Shown here: one piece after another, positions 18,853 through 30,342 of the stretch
Layout of the letters: each line of letters opens with the position of its first letter
Numbering within the stretch: the stretch's first letter is position 1
From: Bacteroidota bacterium
GTDB taxonomy: Bacteria; Bacteroidota; Bacteroidia; AKYH767-A; 2013-40CM-41-45
NCBI GenBank assembly: GCA_016708785.1
Contig: JADJFC010000004.1
Span: forward strand, 186,001 to 250,000
DNA: 64,000 nt
Direction: 5' to 3'
Made by a program: the position numbers and the translations under genes
Notes under the pieces: generated by a model
The model's database searches: none
The model's input: only the letters and a program-made list of their open reading frames with translations
Told to the model about the DNA's origin: nothing

Positions 18853-21800
18853 CTAGGGATGTAAAACGGTTCGAATTGTTTGAACTTTATTCTCTATAAA
18901 ACTATAATCTGACGATTCTAGTATTCCATCACCGTTTATATCTGTATTGATATAACCGGTATTAAATCCAAGTCCAATTGAATTCTCTAACGTACTAAAA
19001 TCAACATAATTTATAATCCCATCTTTATTAACATCTCCGGAATGGATGGCAAATATTCCGGGTTCCACTTGAACCATATTATTTCCAAAGGCTTTGTTTG
19101 CGTCTGTAGAAAAGTCATACAACGTATCCGGTGAATTAAATCCAAATATTCCCTGACTCCAGGTATCTAGACTATTTCTATGTTTAACAACAATATAATA
19201 GGGTTGTCCAAGAACTGGTTGCGGAAATAATGCACTTGCATATCCTGACGTATTCAAAATCGCTTTTGAACTCCATAAGATTTGTTTAGTGGTTGGTGAT
19301 GCTAATTCAACTGTGATGGAGTCTGTTAATGTATCATTTGGATTCAATGCAGAATACATGGTTGAGTTTGACAGATACATTCCTTCAACAAACACTTTTA
19401 CTATTAGTGCAAAATCAAAAGGTTCTGTTGCAAAAGTACTCACAAAGCAACCTGGCGAATGGCCGGCAGTATTATTCGCCTTTACTTGCCAGTAATAACT
19501 TTCGCCCTGATTTATTAATCCGGTAAGTGCAAAAGTATCGGTCGTAGTTGTCAATAATTGCGTTGGTGGATTTACAACATCCATATAAACACTATATGTG
19601 TTTGCATTGGCTACAGGAGACCATTTAAGTGTAGTACCTATATGATTCACATTTGATGTTGGACTTGTTGGAATTGTGTTTCCGGGACACGCCGGTAAAG
19701 TGGTTGAAACATTTATATTGAATAGTCCGGTACCACCTCCAACACCTGCATGGTATACACGAATAAAGTAAGTCTGTGTTTTTGTCAGATTGGTTGCTGT
19801 AAGAACTTCTGTTTGTCCATTTCCAAGGCTATTCACACATTGTATTGCATTCAGAGCACCACATGTGCCGGAAAACAATTGGACCACTGCATTGAAACCA
19901 TTTCCACCGGCAACAGTAATTACTTCTGTTGTATTTGTAGCTACAAACGAATACCACACATCATCGTCTGGTGTTGTTCCACTTACACTGCATGAAGGTA
20001 TTGAAGTTGATGCTGTGGCAGCAATAGTTTGACTACCCGTCGTAAAAATGTTCGTAACCACAGGTAATGAAATTGCATTTAAGCAATTATCATTTGAAGG
20101 TGGAATAGGAGTGGCACTTACGCAAATTGAAAATTGTCCGGTAGCGGCACCAGATTGATTATGATATACTCTAATAAAATATTGTTGACCTGCAATAAGT
20201 GTAGTTGGACTTAAAGTTTCTGTTAGACCTTGAAGAGTAACATCGCTGCATATAAGAAGTGTATTAGAAGAATTGAAAAGTTCAACAGAAGCATTATAAT
20301 TTCCACCACTTAATACTTTGATTGTTGTATTCGGATTTGTGACTGTAAATTCAAACCACACATCATCATCTGCATTTCCACCTGCACAAGCTGCTAACCC
20401 AACAGAAGCAGTAGCACCGATAGAGCTATAATAAGTTCCGCATAATTCTGTACACGGAGCTGAATTTACATTAAGATGTAGTGCAGATGTTTTTAGATCA
20501 TTTACTGGAAGTGATACTACAGAAACATAAGGAGTATAAATTCCGGGAGTAAATTTGATTGAACTATTACAAGATGGCACCTCACCCAATAATGCAGTGC
20601 TACTGTTACTGTAATTTCTAGTATTGGCTGTTAGTTGGCTTAAATATTCACCAGAAACAGATGGTGAGCTAATATTCACCCCATTCATTCCGTTCGTATA
20701 AGAATACAAATAATTGAATGTGCCATTGAAGCTTTCCATTGTACCATAAAGGAATTCAAATTCTCCTGTAGCTTCATACAACTTCCACTGAAAATTCAAA
20801 TTTGGTCCAGGATTATTATATATTTCCATACCTGACCATTCAATGGTAAGTATTCTACTCCCAATAGTTCCATTTAAAGAATATTTCATTGAGGCGTCTA
20901 AACTTGATTGAGCACCTGAATTTCCTTGACAAACCAGATCTTCATAAAAAGGAGCTACTATTAAAGTTCCTCCGATTGAAGTTAACCCATTACTATAACT
21001 ATAAACTCCACTACCACCACCGGTATTTGTTGTTCCAACATTAAAAGTAATAAATCCATTTGTCGACAATGAGAAATTACTGTAAGTCGTACCTTGATAT
21101 GCAAAATTAAATCCTATTGGCTGAGTAGTGCTCAAATTGTCATCAGTATTGGTTCCATTTCTCCAACCTGTTGCAGGGATGCCTGTCCCCATAATTGATG
21201 AATAAGAAATACCGGTGTTTCGGATCACATTATATTCAACTATTGGTGCGGTTTTAAATTGATTGACGGAACAACCAACCGCAGAACCAATACTATTTTT
21301 GGGCACTATCTTATAATAGTATGTCGTATTAAAGGCTAAAGCTCCCGGATTAAAGGTCGTTGTAGCAAGTGATGCTGCAACGATTGGGGGATTTGGTGCT
21401 GTTCCAAAATAAACATCATAAGACGTTGGATTGCCTGTTCCTGGGATCCAATTCAGTTGAGATGCAGTAGAATTTCCAAAAGAATTGGCAAGTGGAGTAG
21501 AGTTAGCCACACATCCAAGTGGTGGGGTAAATATGACGGACATCCCTGAAGTAATAGCAGCAGAGTTGGTAGTGTTATCAAAACTAGTGCTACTTGTTGC
21601 ACTTGAACCGGATGTTACAACGCTGATATAATCTGAAGGGGAGCCGGCAAGGCCAACTGAATAACCACCCGCATTCGAATTCATACCTGTGTTATATACA
21701 TATTGAATAACATTTGTTGCTTCATATAACCAAACTTGAAATTTACCGGTATTAACAGAATTTTTGGAATAGAAAGGATCCATTCTACAGATAATTTTCT

Positions 21801-22202
21801 GTTTGGAGCTACACCGATTAGTTTCATTCCACAATATCCTACTGTTCCGGTATTAAGATCATCCCAGTAGGGTGATATTTTCGGGAAGTCAGAATTTGTC
21901 GTTAATTGATTGATTGCATTTGTCGAAACTACTGTTGAACCCAGACGCATCAATCCATTTGAATTAGCTGAGAACTGAGTGTAAACAACATTGTTGAATG
22001 TGAAATTAAAACCAATATTCTGGACCGTACTAGCTGTGTTATCCTGTCCCCCAAAGAAAAATGGACTGAATCCACTCATGTCTTCTAATGCTGTTCCGTT
22101 TGCGATTGAAACCGTATATAAATTGACCTGCCCTTGAGTCAGCGTTGCTGACAAAAGAAAGAAGTTAATGGTCAATAAAAATAATTGTATTTGTCTCTTC
22201 AT
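18853..22202 (-). CDS. Large secreted multidomain protein (FN3, PPC-like domains, C-terminal dockerin-like repeats); frame broken
   Basis: Two overlapping frames (21681-22202 and 18853-21834) join into one 1116-residue protein if one A is added to the run complementary to T5 at 21761-21765, restoring EWILSIPKNSVNTGKFQVWL. Order: signal peptide (MKRQIQLFLLTINFFLLSA), an N-terminal beta domain (VQNIGFNFTFNNVVYTQFSA) that is repeated after the first FN3 domain as PIGFNFAYQGTTYSNFSLST, two fibronectin III-like domains, and two pre-peptidase (PPC)-like domains with DDVWFEF/DDVWYSF and YFIRVYH. It ends in a pair of calcium-loop repeats, GDVNKDGIINYVDFSTLE and TDINGDGILESSDYSFIE, as in type I dockerins. 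No T9SS tail follows. Export route and partner are unknown. Confidence 0.82.
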
Positions 22203-22407
22203 TTTTATTTCAATTAATAATTATCTACGTTGAAATACGAGATTCCATCTTCATCAGTTAAATGGAGGTTTGATTTGGTCAAAGCAATGCACATGTTCCC
22301 CAACAATGAGTACGCAGTTGTTAACTAAACGAAATCAGGTGTTTATAAACCAAAGATAAGTTCTGGAATTTGATTTTACAAGTCGTTTTAAAGGTTTATT
22401 ATTTAAT

Positions 22408-22415
22408 TAAATTTG
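22408..22415 (+). promoter_or_regulatory. Bacteroidota-type -7 box upstream of bshC
   Basis: TAAATTTG matches the TAnnTTTG element and lies 19 bases before the bshC ATG. No clear -33 partner was found, so this is moderate support only. Confidence 0.5.
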
Positions 22416-22434
22416 CAAAATACCAAATTGAAAT

Positions 22435-24040
22435 ATGTCAAATTTTAATGTCTCCACACTTCCCTTGGAATCGACAGGAAGCTTTGAAAAAACAATAATT
22501 TCCTATATAAATGGGCATAAGTCTTTAAAAAAACTCTACGATTTCGAACCTGATCTGGAAGGTTTCAGACAGCGAATTGCCGCTGGAGTGTCATCCGGCG
22601 TAGATCGGCCACTTTTAGTCAGCATTCTAAAAGATCAATATGCACCTTTGAATTTAAGCAAGGATTTTCCTGCAATGATCAATGTGGAAGCTCTTCTTGA
22701 TTCAAACACTTATTGTGTCACAACTGGTCATCAGTTGAATATTTTCAGCGGTCCATTGTACGTTCTTTATAAATTAATAACTACGATCAATCTCACTAAA
22801 AAGCTTAAACAAGAATTTCCTGAGAATAATTTTGTTCCTGTTTATTGGATGGCAACAGAAGATCATGATATTGACGAGATCAACCATATTTCACTTTTTT
22901 CTAAAAAAATTCTATACGAATCTTCCTTTCATGGGAAATCCGGTGAACTTAAATTAGATGGTTTCGATGTTGTTATTAAAAGCGTAATTGAAATTCTTGG
23001 AGACACTGATTTTGCTAAAGAAATAATACAATTTTTGAATAATGCTTATTCAACATCAAAAAATCTTGCAGAGGCAACAAGAAAATGGACGAATTCTCTC
23101 TTAGGTAAATACGGCTTAGTTATTCTTGATGCCGATGTACCATTATTGAAAAAGAACTTTGCCAAGGTAATGGAAAAAGAACTGAGAGAACAATTCACAA
23201 TTCCTCTTGTCAATAAAGCAATGGATTTGTTAAGTCCTGAATTTACTGTTCAAGTCAATCCTCGAGAGATAAATTTATTCTACATCAATAATGAAACCAG
23301 AAATCGAATTGTAAAAAAAGCAAATTCTTTTGAAGTACTGAATACGAATTTGACTTTTTCAGAGGATCAAATCTTGCTGGAATTGGAATCTCATCCTGAA
23401 AAATTTAGTCCGAATGTTTTATTGCGACCAATTTATCAGGAAACGATTTTTACCTAATCTGGCCTATGTTGGCGGACCTTCTGAAATAACCTATTGGCTG
23501 GAGCTGAAGTTTGTTTTTAATGAACTCAAATTGAATATGCCAATACTCATGTTAAGAAATTGTGCAATGGTGGCCGATCGTTCAACTATAGCAAAATGGT
23601 CAAAGTTAGGTTTTCAAACAGTTGATCTTTTCAGACCTGAGAATGAATTGATCAGAACTTTTTTAGAAAGTAAAAATCTTGCGCAATTTTCACTTACAGA
23701 GTCTTCTGAGAAATTATCTGCAATTTTCGATAAGATCAGCCTGGAAATTTCAAATGTTGATCACTCCTTAAAAGCAACTGCCGATTCAGAAAAACAAAAA
23801 GCTCTGAATTCATTAAAACTAATCGAAGAGAAAGTGGTTCGTGCAATGAAGCGGAAAGAAGAGACGGAGGTTAATCAGATCATTAAGGTAAGAGAGAAAT
23901 TTTTCCCTGGGGATACCCTTCAGGAAAGACATGATACTCTTTTACCGTTCTATCTCAAATGGGGTAATGAATTCATTGAAGAGATCAAAAAATCCTTTGA
24001 TCCATTCGACAAGAACTTTGTTTTGCTGGAAGAGAAATAA
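22435..24040 (+). CDS. bshC: Bacillithiol biosynthesis cysteine-adding enzyme BshC (frame broken)
   Basis: BshC joins cysteine to glucosaminyl-malate, the last step of bacillithiol synthesis, so this organism probably uses bacillithiol as its low-molecular-weight thiol. Family features are VTTGHQLNIFSGPLYVLYK, VPVYWMATEDHDIDEINHIS with the HxxH-like acidic cluster, and AYVGGPSEITYWLELK. The C-terminus is a long coiled coil (about 440-500, SEKQKALNSLKLIEEK) ending QERHDTLLPFYLKWG. The frame breaks in the T5 run at 23447-23451. Removing one T restores QETILPNLAYVGGPSE and a 534-residue protein of normal length; the raw pieces are 22435-23457 and 23414-24040. bshA and bshB are not in the window. 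Confidence 0.94.
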
Positions 24041-24063
24041 TAAAAGAATAGAGAACAAACTCC

Positions 24064-25215
24064 TTATTCTACTAAAAACTTTCCGGAAGCGATCGTAGTT
24101 TGATTATTCGTGACACGATAAAAATAAATGCCATTTGAAAGGTCATTTTTTCTTAATGGAATTGAGCGCGTTTCGGATTTTACATTACAGATATCCTGAC
24201 TTCAAATATTTCCCAAAATATCATACACCTGAAGTTTTGCATTTCCATTAAAGCATAATTTGTTTTCAAATGTAATTTGAGATAAATCAGATACAGGGTT
24301 TGGATATACTGAACTTTTTGTCTCTGAATTTATTGCTGTGATTCCTGTAGAGTTTGACCAAATTTCCTCGATCGTTTTTGCTCCGGCGCTATTTCCAGCA
24401 TATGGTAACCCATACATATCTTCAATTGTTTTAAGCATATCATAATGGTGATATCCGGTTTGAAAATATTGCCCTGGTTGAACCATTGGTCCTACAAATA
24501 TGCAAGGTACATGATTGGCAGAGAAGTAATCGTCTTCATCAAAAAGTACGATCAATAAACTATTGTTGTTCATTGCCCAGGTAACATATGGTGACAAGTA
24601 ATCATAGATAAAACGATCTCCTAGTTCAATCCGACCCGGATCAGTGCCATCATGCATAGCATTATTCAGATTCGGAATAACAAATGAAACATCCGGTAAC
24701 AGATTATAATCAGTTGGAAAATTATCTAACGTCAAATTACAGGATGCAGGAATTTGATTGGTGCCTGTTCCTTGCCAATGTACCCAAGGACTGTGTTTCC
24801 GAGCGTATAATCCTGAGACATCAACGAGTGATCCAATTGCCGGAAGATCTTCAGAATATCCGGCAAACGTAAAGCCGGAATTCAATAAAGATGCACCTAA
24901 ATTCGGAGTAGAAAATGGAGTACCTACCGGAACATTGTTTGTCGTTTCACCTTGATTGTCGCCTGAAAACAACATGATATAATTTGGCTGTGATGGATGT
25001 GTCAAGCCATAGTATTCTACCATGTTCGCACCTATAGTTGATAGGTGATTTATATAAGGCGCTGCAGTAGAACCAATCACTTGTTGATATGCATGATTTT
25101 CCATAACACAAATCACAACATGATCAGGTCTGGGAATTCCAAATGTTCTTATAACAACGGACAATAGAAAAACTATTGTAAAAGATAATTGCTTCGTAGT
25201 AGTATTTAATATCAT
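24064..25215 (-). CDS. Secreted phosphoesterase-family protein with T9SS tail, interrupted by in-frame TGA
   Basis: After a signal segment (SFTIVFLLSVVIRTFG), residues 29-275 match the alkaline-phosphatase-fold phosphoesterase family that includes acid phosphatases and phospholipases C. Motifs are DHVVICVMENHAYQQVIG, THPSQPNYIMLFSG, LIVLFDEDDYFSANHVPCIF and YHHYDMLKTIEDMYGLP. A T9SS sorting domain begins at SSVYPNPVSD and runs to DILGNI, where a TGA (24202-24204) stops the frame. The same frame continues past it as SQDICNVKSETRSI to NGIYFYRVTNN and ASGKFLVE with a TAA at 24064. The tail is thus intact apart from one stop codon. Translation ending at 24202 would lose most of the export signal. 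Confidence 0.8.
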
Positions 25216-25537
25216 TTCATATCGTTTTAGAAACTTTAATACCCTTCTTCTTAGACTTCGGTTGCAAAAGAAGAATCGGAATTTGTGGTTACTATGAATA
25301 ATTGAAAATCACGAAGTTGGAAATAAACAATTTAAGTTTGATAACTCCCTTAAACGTCCTTTTTTTTAAAAATTATCTAATTTCATACGGTTGATAAATT
25401 CGATGCTGATTCATGTCAGCATACAATTTGTGTTGAAATCAACTTCTTGTTAACAATTGGCAAAGGGAATTGAATAAAATATCTCATTTGGTAAAAATTG
25501 GATTCAATTATCACAAAAATTAACAATATTTTTGCCC

Positions 25538-27064
25538 ATGCATCAGAAAATTCTAATTGCTGACTTTGGTTCGCAATACACTCAATTAATCGCTCGTCGA
25601 ATCCGGGAATTGAACGTTTATTGCGAAATTCATCCATTTCATCACTTTCCGGCTTTGACCCCTGATGTTTGTGGTGTTATCATCTCCGGTAGCCCTTCTT
25701 CTGTCCGTGATGACAATCATCCTGAAATGGACATTGATGCGATTCGTGGGAAAGTACCCGTTTTAGGGGTCTGTTATGGAGCACAACTTCTGGCTTTCAA
25801 AAATGGGGGAGAAGTTCTGCCTTCAAAGATCAGAGAATATGGAAGAGCGCATCTTGTAGCAATAGAGAAAAATGAACTTTTTGAAAGCATTCCCTTGAAC
25901 AGTACCGTTTGGATGTCGCATGGCGATACCATCGCAAAGATCCCTGCTGAATTCAAAATAATTGCACAAACTTCTGATGTAAAGGTTGCTGCTTTTAAAA
26001 TTGAAAACGAAAGTACCTATGGTATTCAATTTCATCCTGAAGTAACACATTCATCGGATGGAAAAAAACTGCTTGAAAATTTTATTGTAACAATTTGTAA
26101 ATGCCGTCAAGACTGGACTCCTGCAGCTTTTGTTAATGAAACGATCGACAATTTGAAATCGAAATTGCAAAATGATGTGGTTGTATTAGGTTTGTCTGGT
26201 GGAGTTGATAGCAGCGTTGCTGCAATACTCTTGCATCGGGCAATTGGTAAAAATCTTCATTGCATCTTTGTCGATAACGGACTCCTTCGGCGAAATGAAT
26301 TTGAACAGGTTCTGGAATCGTATCGGCACATGGGATTGAACATTAAAGGTGTCGATGCAAAATCAAAATTTTATAGTGCATTAAAAGGACTCTCCGATCC
26401 TGAAGAAAAGAGAAAGGCGATTGGAAAAGTATTTATAGATGTTTTCGATGAAGAAGCACATCGTATCACCAATGTAAAATGGTTAGCTCAAGGAACAATA
26501 TATCCGGATATAATTGAATCGGTGAGTGTAAAGGGACCAAGTGCTACCATTAAATCGCATCATAACGTTGGTGGTTTACCGGACAAAATGAAGTTGAAAG
26601 TCGTAGAGCCACTAAATACACTATTTAAAGATGAAGTGCGTTCTGTTGGCAGACAATTAAACATTGATCCATTGATCTTAAACCGTCATCCATTCCCCGG
26701 GCCAGGACTTGCTATTAGAATATTAGGAGATATTACACCTGAAAAAGTTGACATTGTTCAGCAAGCAGATGAAATATTTATTTCATTACTTAAAAGTGAA
26801 GGATTGTACAACGATGTATGGCAAGCAGGAGTGATCCTACTTCCTGTTCAGTCGGTAGGCGTAATGGGAGATGAAAGAACTTACGAAAAAGCAGTTGTTC
26901 TTCGCGCAGTTCAATCGGTTGATGGCATGACTGCAGATTGGTGTCATTTGCCGCATGCATTTCTTGCAAAAGTATCTAACGACATTATCAATAAAGTGAA
27001 AGGGATCAATAGAGTTGTTTACGATATCAGTTCAAAGCCTCCGGCTACAATTGAATGGGAATAA
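25538..27064 (+). CDS. guaA: GMP synthase (glutamine-hydrolysing)
   Basis: GuaA converts XMP to GMP using glutamine and ATP. The ATG at 25538 (MHQKILIADFGSQYTQLIAR) is preferred over a TTG two codons upstream. The 508 residues contain the class I amidotransferase with nucleophile Cys79 in LGVCYGAQ and the catalytic FHPEVTHS histidine/glutamate. The ATP pyrophosphatase follows, with its P-loop VLGLSGGVDSSVAA, and then the dimerisation domain (RHPFPGPGLAIRILG to SSKPPATIEWE). All parts are complete. The next gene begins 28 bases later, so they may share a transcript. Confidence 0.97.
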   Translation: MHQKILIADFGSQYTQLIARRIRELNVYCEIHPFHHFPALTPDVCGVIISGSPSSVRDDNHPEMDIDAIRGKVPVLGVCYGAQLLAFKNGGEVLPSKIREYGRAHLVAIEKNELFESIPLNSTVWMSHGDTIAKIPAEFKIIAQTSDVKVAAFKIENESTYGIQFHPEVTHSSDGKKLLENFIVTICKCRQDWTPAAFVNETIDNLKSKLQNDVVVLGLSGGVDSSVAAILLHRAIGKNLHCIFVDNGLLRRNEFEQVLESYRHMGLNIKGVDAKSKFYSALKGLSDPEEKRKAIGKVFIDVFDEEAHRITNVKWLAQGTIYPDIIESVSVKGPSATIKSHHNVGGLPDKMKLKVVEPLNTLFKDEVRSVGRQLNIDPLILNRHPFPGPGLAIRILGDITPEKVDIVQQADEIFISLLKSEGLYNDVWQAGVILLPVQSVGVMGDERTYEKAVVLRAVQSVDGMTADWCHLPHAFLAKVSNDIINKVKGINRVVYDISSKPPATIEWE

Positions 27065-27092
27065 TAAGTTCAATATTAATAATCTTATAGAA

Positions 27093-28508
27093 GTGCGAGC
27101 AATTAAAATAATATTATTTCTGATAGGAGTTTTGTTAACTCAGTTCTCCTACAGTCAGACTTTGACCAAAAAAGATACAGCTGATGTACGATTTTTGAAT
27201 TCTAGAAAATTCTACATCTATAAAGTAGAGAAAGGAGAAACGTTGTTTAGTATTTCTCAGAAATTCCATATTCCACAGGAAGAGATTTTGGAATTTAATA
27301 AGGACGTGAATCAACAAGGACTTAAAGCAAAAACGAAGTTGTGGATTCCTGCTTACTCGTGGTTGAATAAAGAAAATAAATCTGAAGGTGTACTGGAAGA
27401 AGAGCTTGAGAAGAATCCTGAGAAAAATACGTATAAGATCGCAATAATTGCAACATTAAACCTTCATAAAATATATTTACAAGATTCAACTTTGTTGGAT
27501 TCGTCATATGTTGAAGAAGCAATTGAAAGGGAAATTCAAAATAGTTTGTCCTTTATTGAAGGAGCGACAAGAAGTGCTGAACTATTGAAAAGTGATGGCT
27601 TAAAGTCGCAAATATTTATTTTGGATTCTGAACAGGACTCTGTAAAATTAAATAGCAAACTTAAAATTCATTCACCCGATGTTGTAATCACAAATGAAAA
27701 TGGAAATGTTCTGAAGTTCCTTACTCATTATTGTGATACGAAAAACATCCGATTACTGTCATGTGGAATTAATACCACGGAGGTCATAAGAGAATCAAAG
27801 AATTCTGTCGCAATGTTTCCATCTTCTTTAAGCCAATGTGAAGAGATGGGTTATTTCAATGCAAAGTACTTTCCAGGGGCTGTTGCAATAACCCTGAAAT
27901 CTACTCAGGCAAAGGAGAATGAAAGGTCAAGTGCTTTTAAGGAAGGCTGGAAAAAAGGAGGAGGCGGAAAGATCCTATATCTTGATTTTGCAAAAGGGGG
28001 CGTAACCGCATTAGTTGATAGTTTATCGAAAACAAAGAACAATGTCATTTTCATATCCTCATCAAACGAAGATATCGTTTCTGCAATTTTAAGTGGATTG
28101 AAAGAACGTATTTCTGAGAACACTATCACGGTAGCCGGTTTGCCAACCTGGCAATATTTTGAAACTATTGATCAGAATTTAATTGATCAGTGCAATGTTT
28201 ATATTTTCAGTTCCGGATTTGTTAATTACAATAGTGCGATAGTCGAAAGTTTTAGAAAGTATTTTCGTGAAAAGTACAATGGTGAACCATCTGAAGCTGC
28301 TTTCCAAGGATATGACGCTATGCTTTTTGCAGGCAAGAATCTTTTAAAGTATGGGAAAAAATTTATTTCTTCAGGAAAGACAATTGAAGTGGAGGGGATT
28401 TTTTCTGAATACAAAATTGAAAGCGAAGCCAAAGAAAACAAAGTAATTCATGTCTTTCAGCCAACGAAAGATGATCAAATCGATTATTTTACGAAAATAA
28501 AAAAATAG
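27093..28508 (+). CDS. LysM-domain protein with periplasmic-binding-protein-like domain
   Basis: A GTG at 27093 is chosen because it begins a proper signal peptide (RAIKIILFLIGVLLTQFSYS) and avoids overlap with guaA. Residues about 40-90 are a LysM peptidoglycan-binding module (FYIYKVEKGETLFSISQKFH, IPQEEILEFN, LKAKTKLWIP). The rest (about 110-470) has the alternating alpha/beta pattern of type I periplasmic-binding proteins, including AIIATLNLHKIY, DVVITNENGNVLKFL and GYDAMLFAGKNLLKYG. It is likely periplasmic and wall-associated. Its ligand is unknown. It is followed within 2 bases by hemF, which suggests co-transcription rather than shared function. Confidence 0.85.
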   Translation: MRAIKIILFLIGVLLTQFSYSQTLTKKDTADVRFLNSRKFYIYKVEKGETLFSISQKFHIPQEEILEFNKDVNQQGLKAKTKLWIPAYSWLNKENKSEGVLEEELEKNPEKNTYKIAIIATLNLHKIYLQDSTLLDSSYVEEAIEREIQNSLSFIEGATRSAELLKSDGLKSQIFILDSEQDSVKLNSKLKIHSPDVVITNENGNVLKFLTHYCDTKNIRLLSCGINTTEVIRESKNSVAMFPSSLSQCEEMGYFNAKYFPGAVAITLKSTQAKENERSSAFKEGWKKGGGGKILYLDFAKGGVTALVDSLSKTKNNVIFISSSNEDIVSAILSGLKERISENTITVAGLPTWQYFETIDQNLIDQCNVYIFSSGFVNYNSAIVESFRKYFREKYNGEPSEAAFQGYDAMLFAGKNLLKYGKKFISSGKTIEVEGIFSEYKIESEAKENKVIHVFQPTKDDQIDYFTKIKK

Positions 28509-28510
28509 CA

Positions 28511-29413
28511 ATGCCCATCGGTAAAGAAGTTATTTCAGAGTGGTTTAAGGGGTTACAAGACCGTATTTGTTCAGGTCTGGAAGAGGCAGATGGGAAAGGT
28601 GTTTTTAAAGAAGATCAATGGGATCGCGTTCAAGGCGGTGGTGGTCGTACACGTATCATTCAAAATGGTAATGTAATTGAAAAAGGTGGAGTAAATTTTT
28701 CTGCTGTTTTTGGAAAAGCTCCGGAGTTTCTGATCAATCAATTGAAAGCAGATGAAAATGCCCAGTTTTTTGCAACCGGTGTTTCGATAGTAATTCATCC
28801 AAGTAATCCACATGTACCGATCATTCATATGAATGTTCGATACTTTGAAATGTCCGGTGGAATTGCCTGGTTTGGTGGCGGTATCGATTTGACACCACAT
28901 TATGTTAAGCAGAAAGATGGAGAGTTTTTCCATCAGCAATTGAAAGTTGCATGTGACAAACATGATTTGGAATATTATCCTGAGTTTAAAAAGTGGGCTG
29001 ATAATTATTTTTTTATTAAGCACAGGCAGGAAACTCGTGGAATTGGAGGAATTTTCTTTGATCAGTTAAAATCTAGTGAGAAATATTCTTTGGAAGATAG
29101 ATGGAAATTTGTCCAGGAAATCGGTGATTCCTTTTTACCGATCTATACTGAACTGATGAAGAGAAATCGTTCATCTGTATTTACTGACAATGAAAAACAA
29201 TGGCAATTGCTTCGTCGTGGTCGTTATGTTGAATTTAATCTTGTGTATGACAGAGGAACGAAGTTTGGATTAGAAACTGATGGCCGAACAGAATCTATTT
29301 TGATGAGTTTACCAAATTTGGCGGCTTGGGAATATAATTTTAAAGTTGAATTAGATAGTCCGGAACAACAAACACTTGGTCAATTGAAGAAAGGTATTGA
29401 TTGGGTTAAATGA
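28511..29413 (+). CDS. hemF: Oxygen-dependent coproporphyrinogen III oxidase
   Basis: HemF makes protoporphyrinogen IX from coproporphyrinogen III using oxygen, a late step of haem synthesis, so the organism can live aerobically. The 300-residue protein has all the family blocks: GGGGRTRIIQNGNVIEKGGV, HPSNPHVPIIHMNVRYFE, AWFGGGIDLTPHYV, YFFIKHRQETRGIGGIFFD and RRGRYVEFNLVYDRGTKFGL, then GRTESILMSLPNLAAWEYN. It is preceded by the LysM gene at 2 bases and overlaps the following glycosylase gene by 4 bases (ATGA), so translation is probably coupled. Confidence 0.97.
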   Translation: MPIGKEVISEWFKGLQDRICSGLEEADGKGVFKEDQWDRVQGGGGRTRIIQNGNVIEKGGVNFSAVFGKAPEFLINQLKADENAQFFATGVSIVIHPSNPHVPIIHMNVRYFEMSGGIAWFGGGIDLTPHYVKQKDGEFFHQQLKVACDKHDLEYYPEFKKWADNYFFIKHRQETRGIGGIFFDQLKSSEKYSLEDRWKFVQEIGDSFLPIYTELMKRNRSSVFTDNEKQWQLLRRGRYVEFNLVYDRGTKFGLETDGRTESILMSLPNLAAWEYNFKVELDSPEQQTLGQLKKGIDWVK

Positions 29414-30094
29414 AAAATTTTGGAAAAGCTGCATTTGAATTTCTGAAGGATTTAAAAATTCAGTCTAAATTACCGAATGGGATATCGTGTTTATTGCCGT
29501 TTGAAAATCCGGAAGTTTTAAAAGTCAATAAATTATTCTTTGATAAATATTATAACGATCGTCTCTCAAGAAAGATGATCCTCGGAATTAACCCGGGTCG
29601 TTTTGGTGCCGGTATTACAGGAATTTCTTTTGTAGATCCAATAAAACTTGAGAAAGTTCTTGAAATTAAAAACTCCTTTGTCAAACGCGCCGAACTATCA
29701 AGTGATTTTGTTTTTAAAGTCATTCATGATTTTGGAGGACCTGAGCTTTTCTATAGAAAGTTTTATGTGACAGCAGTAAGTCCGATTGGGTTCATTAAGG
29801 ATGGAAAGAACATTAATTATTACGACGACAAAAACTTTGTGAAGTTCTTAACGAGTACATTGTTCAATCATTGAAAGATCAACTTAGTTTTGGGATCGAT
29901 AGATCGGAAGCTTTTTGTCTGGGCGAAGGTGAAAACTTTAAGTTTTTGAAAAGCTGAATGAAGAGCATCATTTTTTTGATAGAATTGTTCCATTAGCACA
30001 TCCCAGATACATTATGCAGTATAAACGAAAGATGATGGTTGATTATGTGCATCGCTATTTAAAGGCTCTAAATGGAAACATCCCTGAAAAATGA
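29410..30094 (+). CDS. SMUG2-like uracil-DNA glycosylase family protein (two frame breaks)
   Basis: The raw frame stops at 29874, but the protein continues. Adding one A at 29850-29851 gives EYIVQSLKDQLSFGIDRSEA, and adding one A in 29949-29952 gives LKKLNEEHHFFDRIVPLAHP to a stop at 30092-30094, total 228 residues. The N-terminal motif ILGINPGRFGAGITGISFVD holds the uracil-binding loop. The C-terminal LAHPRYIMQYKRKMMVDYVH holds the HP motif of the uracil-DNA glycosylase superfamily, in the SMUG2-like form. Members excise damaged bases such as uracil. It overlaps hemF by 4 bases. Confidence 0.82.
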
Positions 30095-30179
30095 CCGTTA
30101 AAAAAAACATAAAAAATTGGCAAAATCAGTCGATGATTCATATTATTTTATCATATTTGCCAACCAAATAACAAGAACA

Positions 30180-30323
30180 ATGTCGCAAAATCATCATTCC
30201 GGTCAAGAAGCAAAAAAAGGACTTTGGTTTACTTATTTCGGCAAAGGCGGCGCTGCCGTATTTGCTTTTCTGTGGATCATTTTAGCGTTAAGCTGGGTGT
30301 TTTATGTAGTAAATTGGGGTTGA
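30180..30323 (+). CDS. Small single-span membrane protein, 47 residues
   Basis: The ATG at 30180 is chosen over an upstream frame extension because the preceding codons look non-coding. The peptide has a polar N-terminus (MSQNHHSGQEAKKGLWFTYF) and one hydrophobic span (GAAVFAFLWIILALSWVFYV). I do not recognise a named family. A strong terminator follows after about 20 bases, which supports its being a real transcription unit end. Confidence 0.6.
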   Translation: MSQNHHSGQEAKKGLWFTYFGKGGAAVFAFLWIILALSWVFYVVNWG

Positions 30324-30342
30324 TCTGATTTGTTTTAAAAAG

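Noticed and set aside
25527..25534. TATTTTTG as a guaA promoter
   Set aside because: It would place the transcription start at or after the chosen ATG and has no -33 partner at normal spacing.
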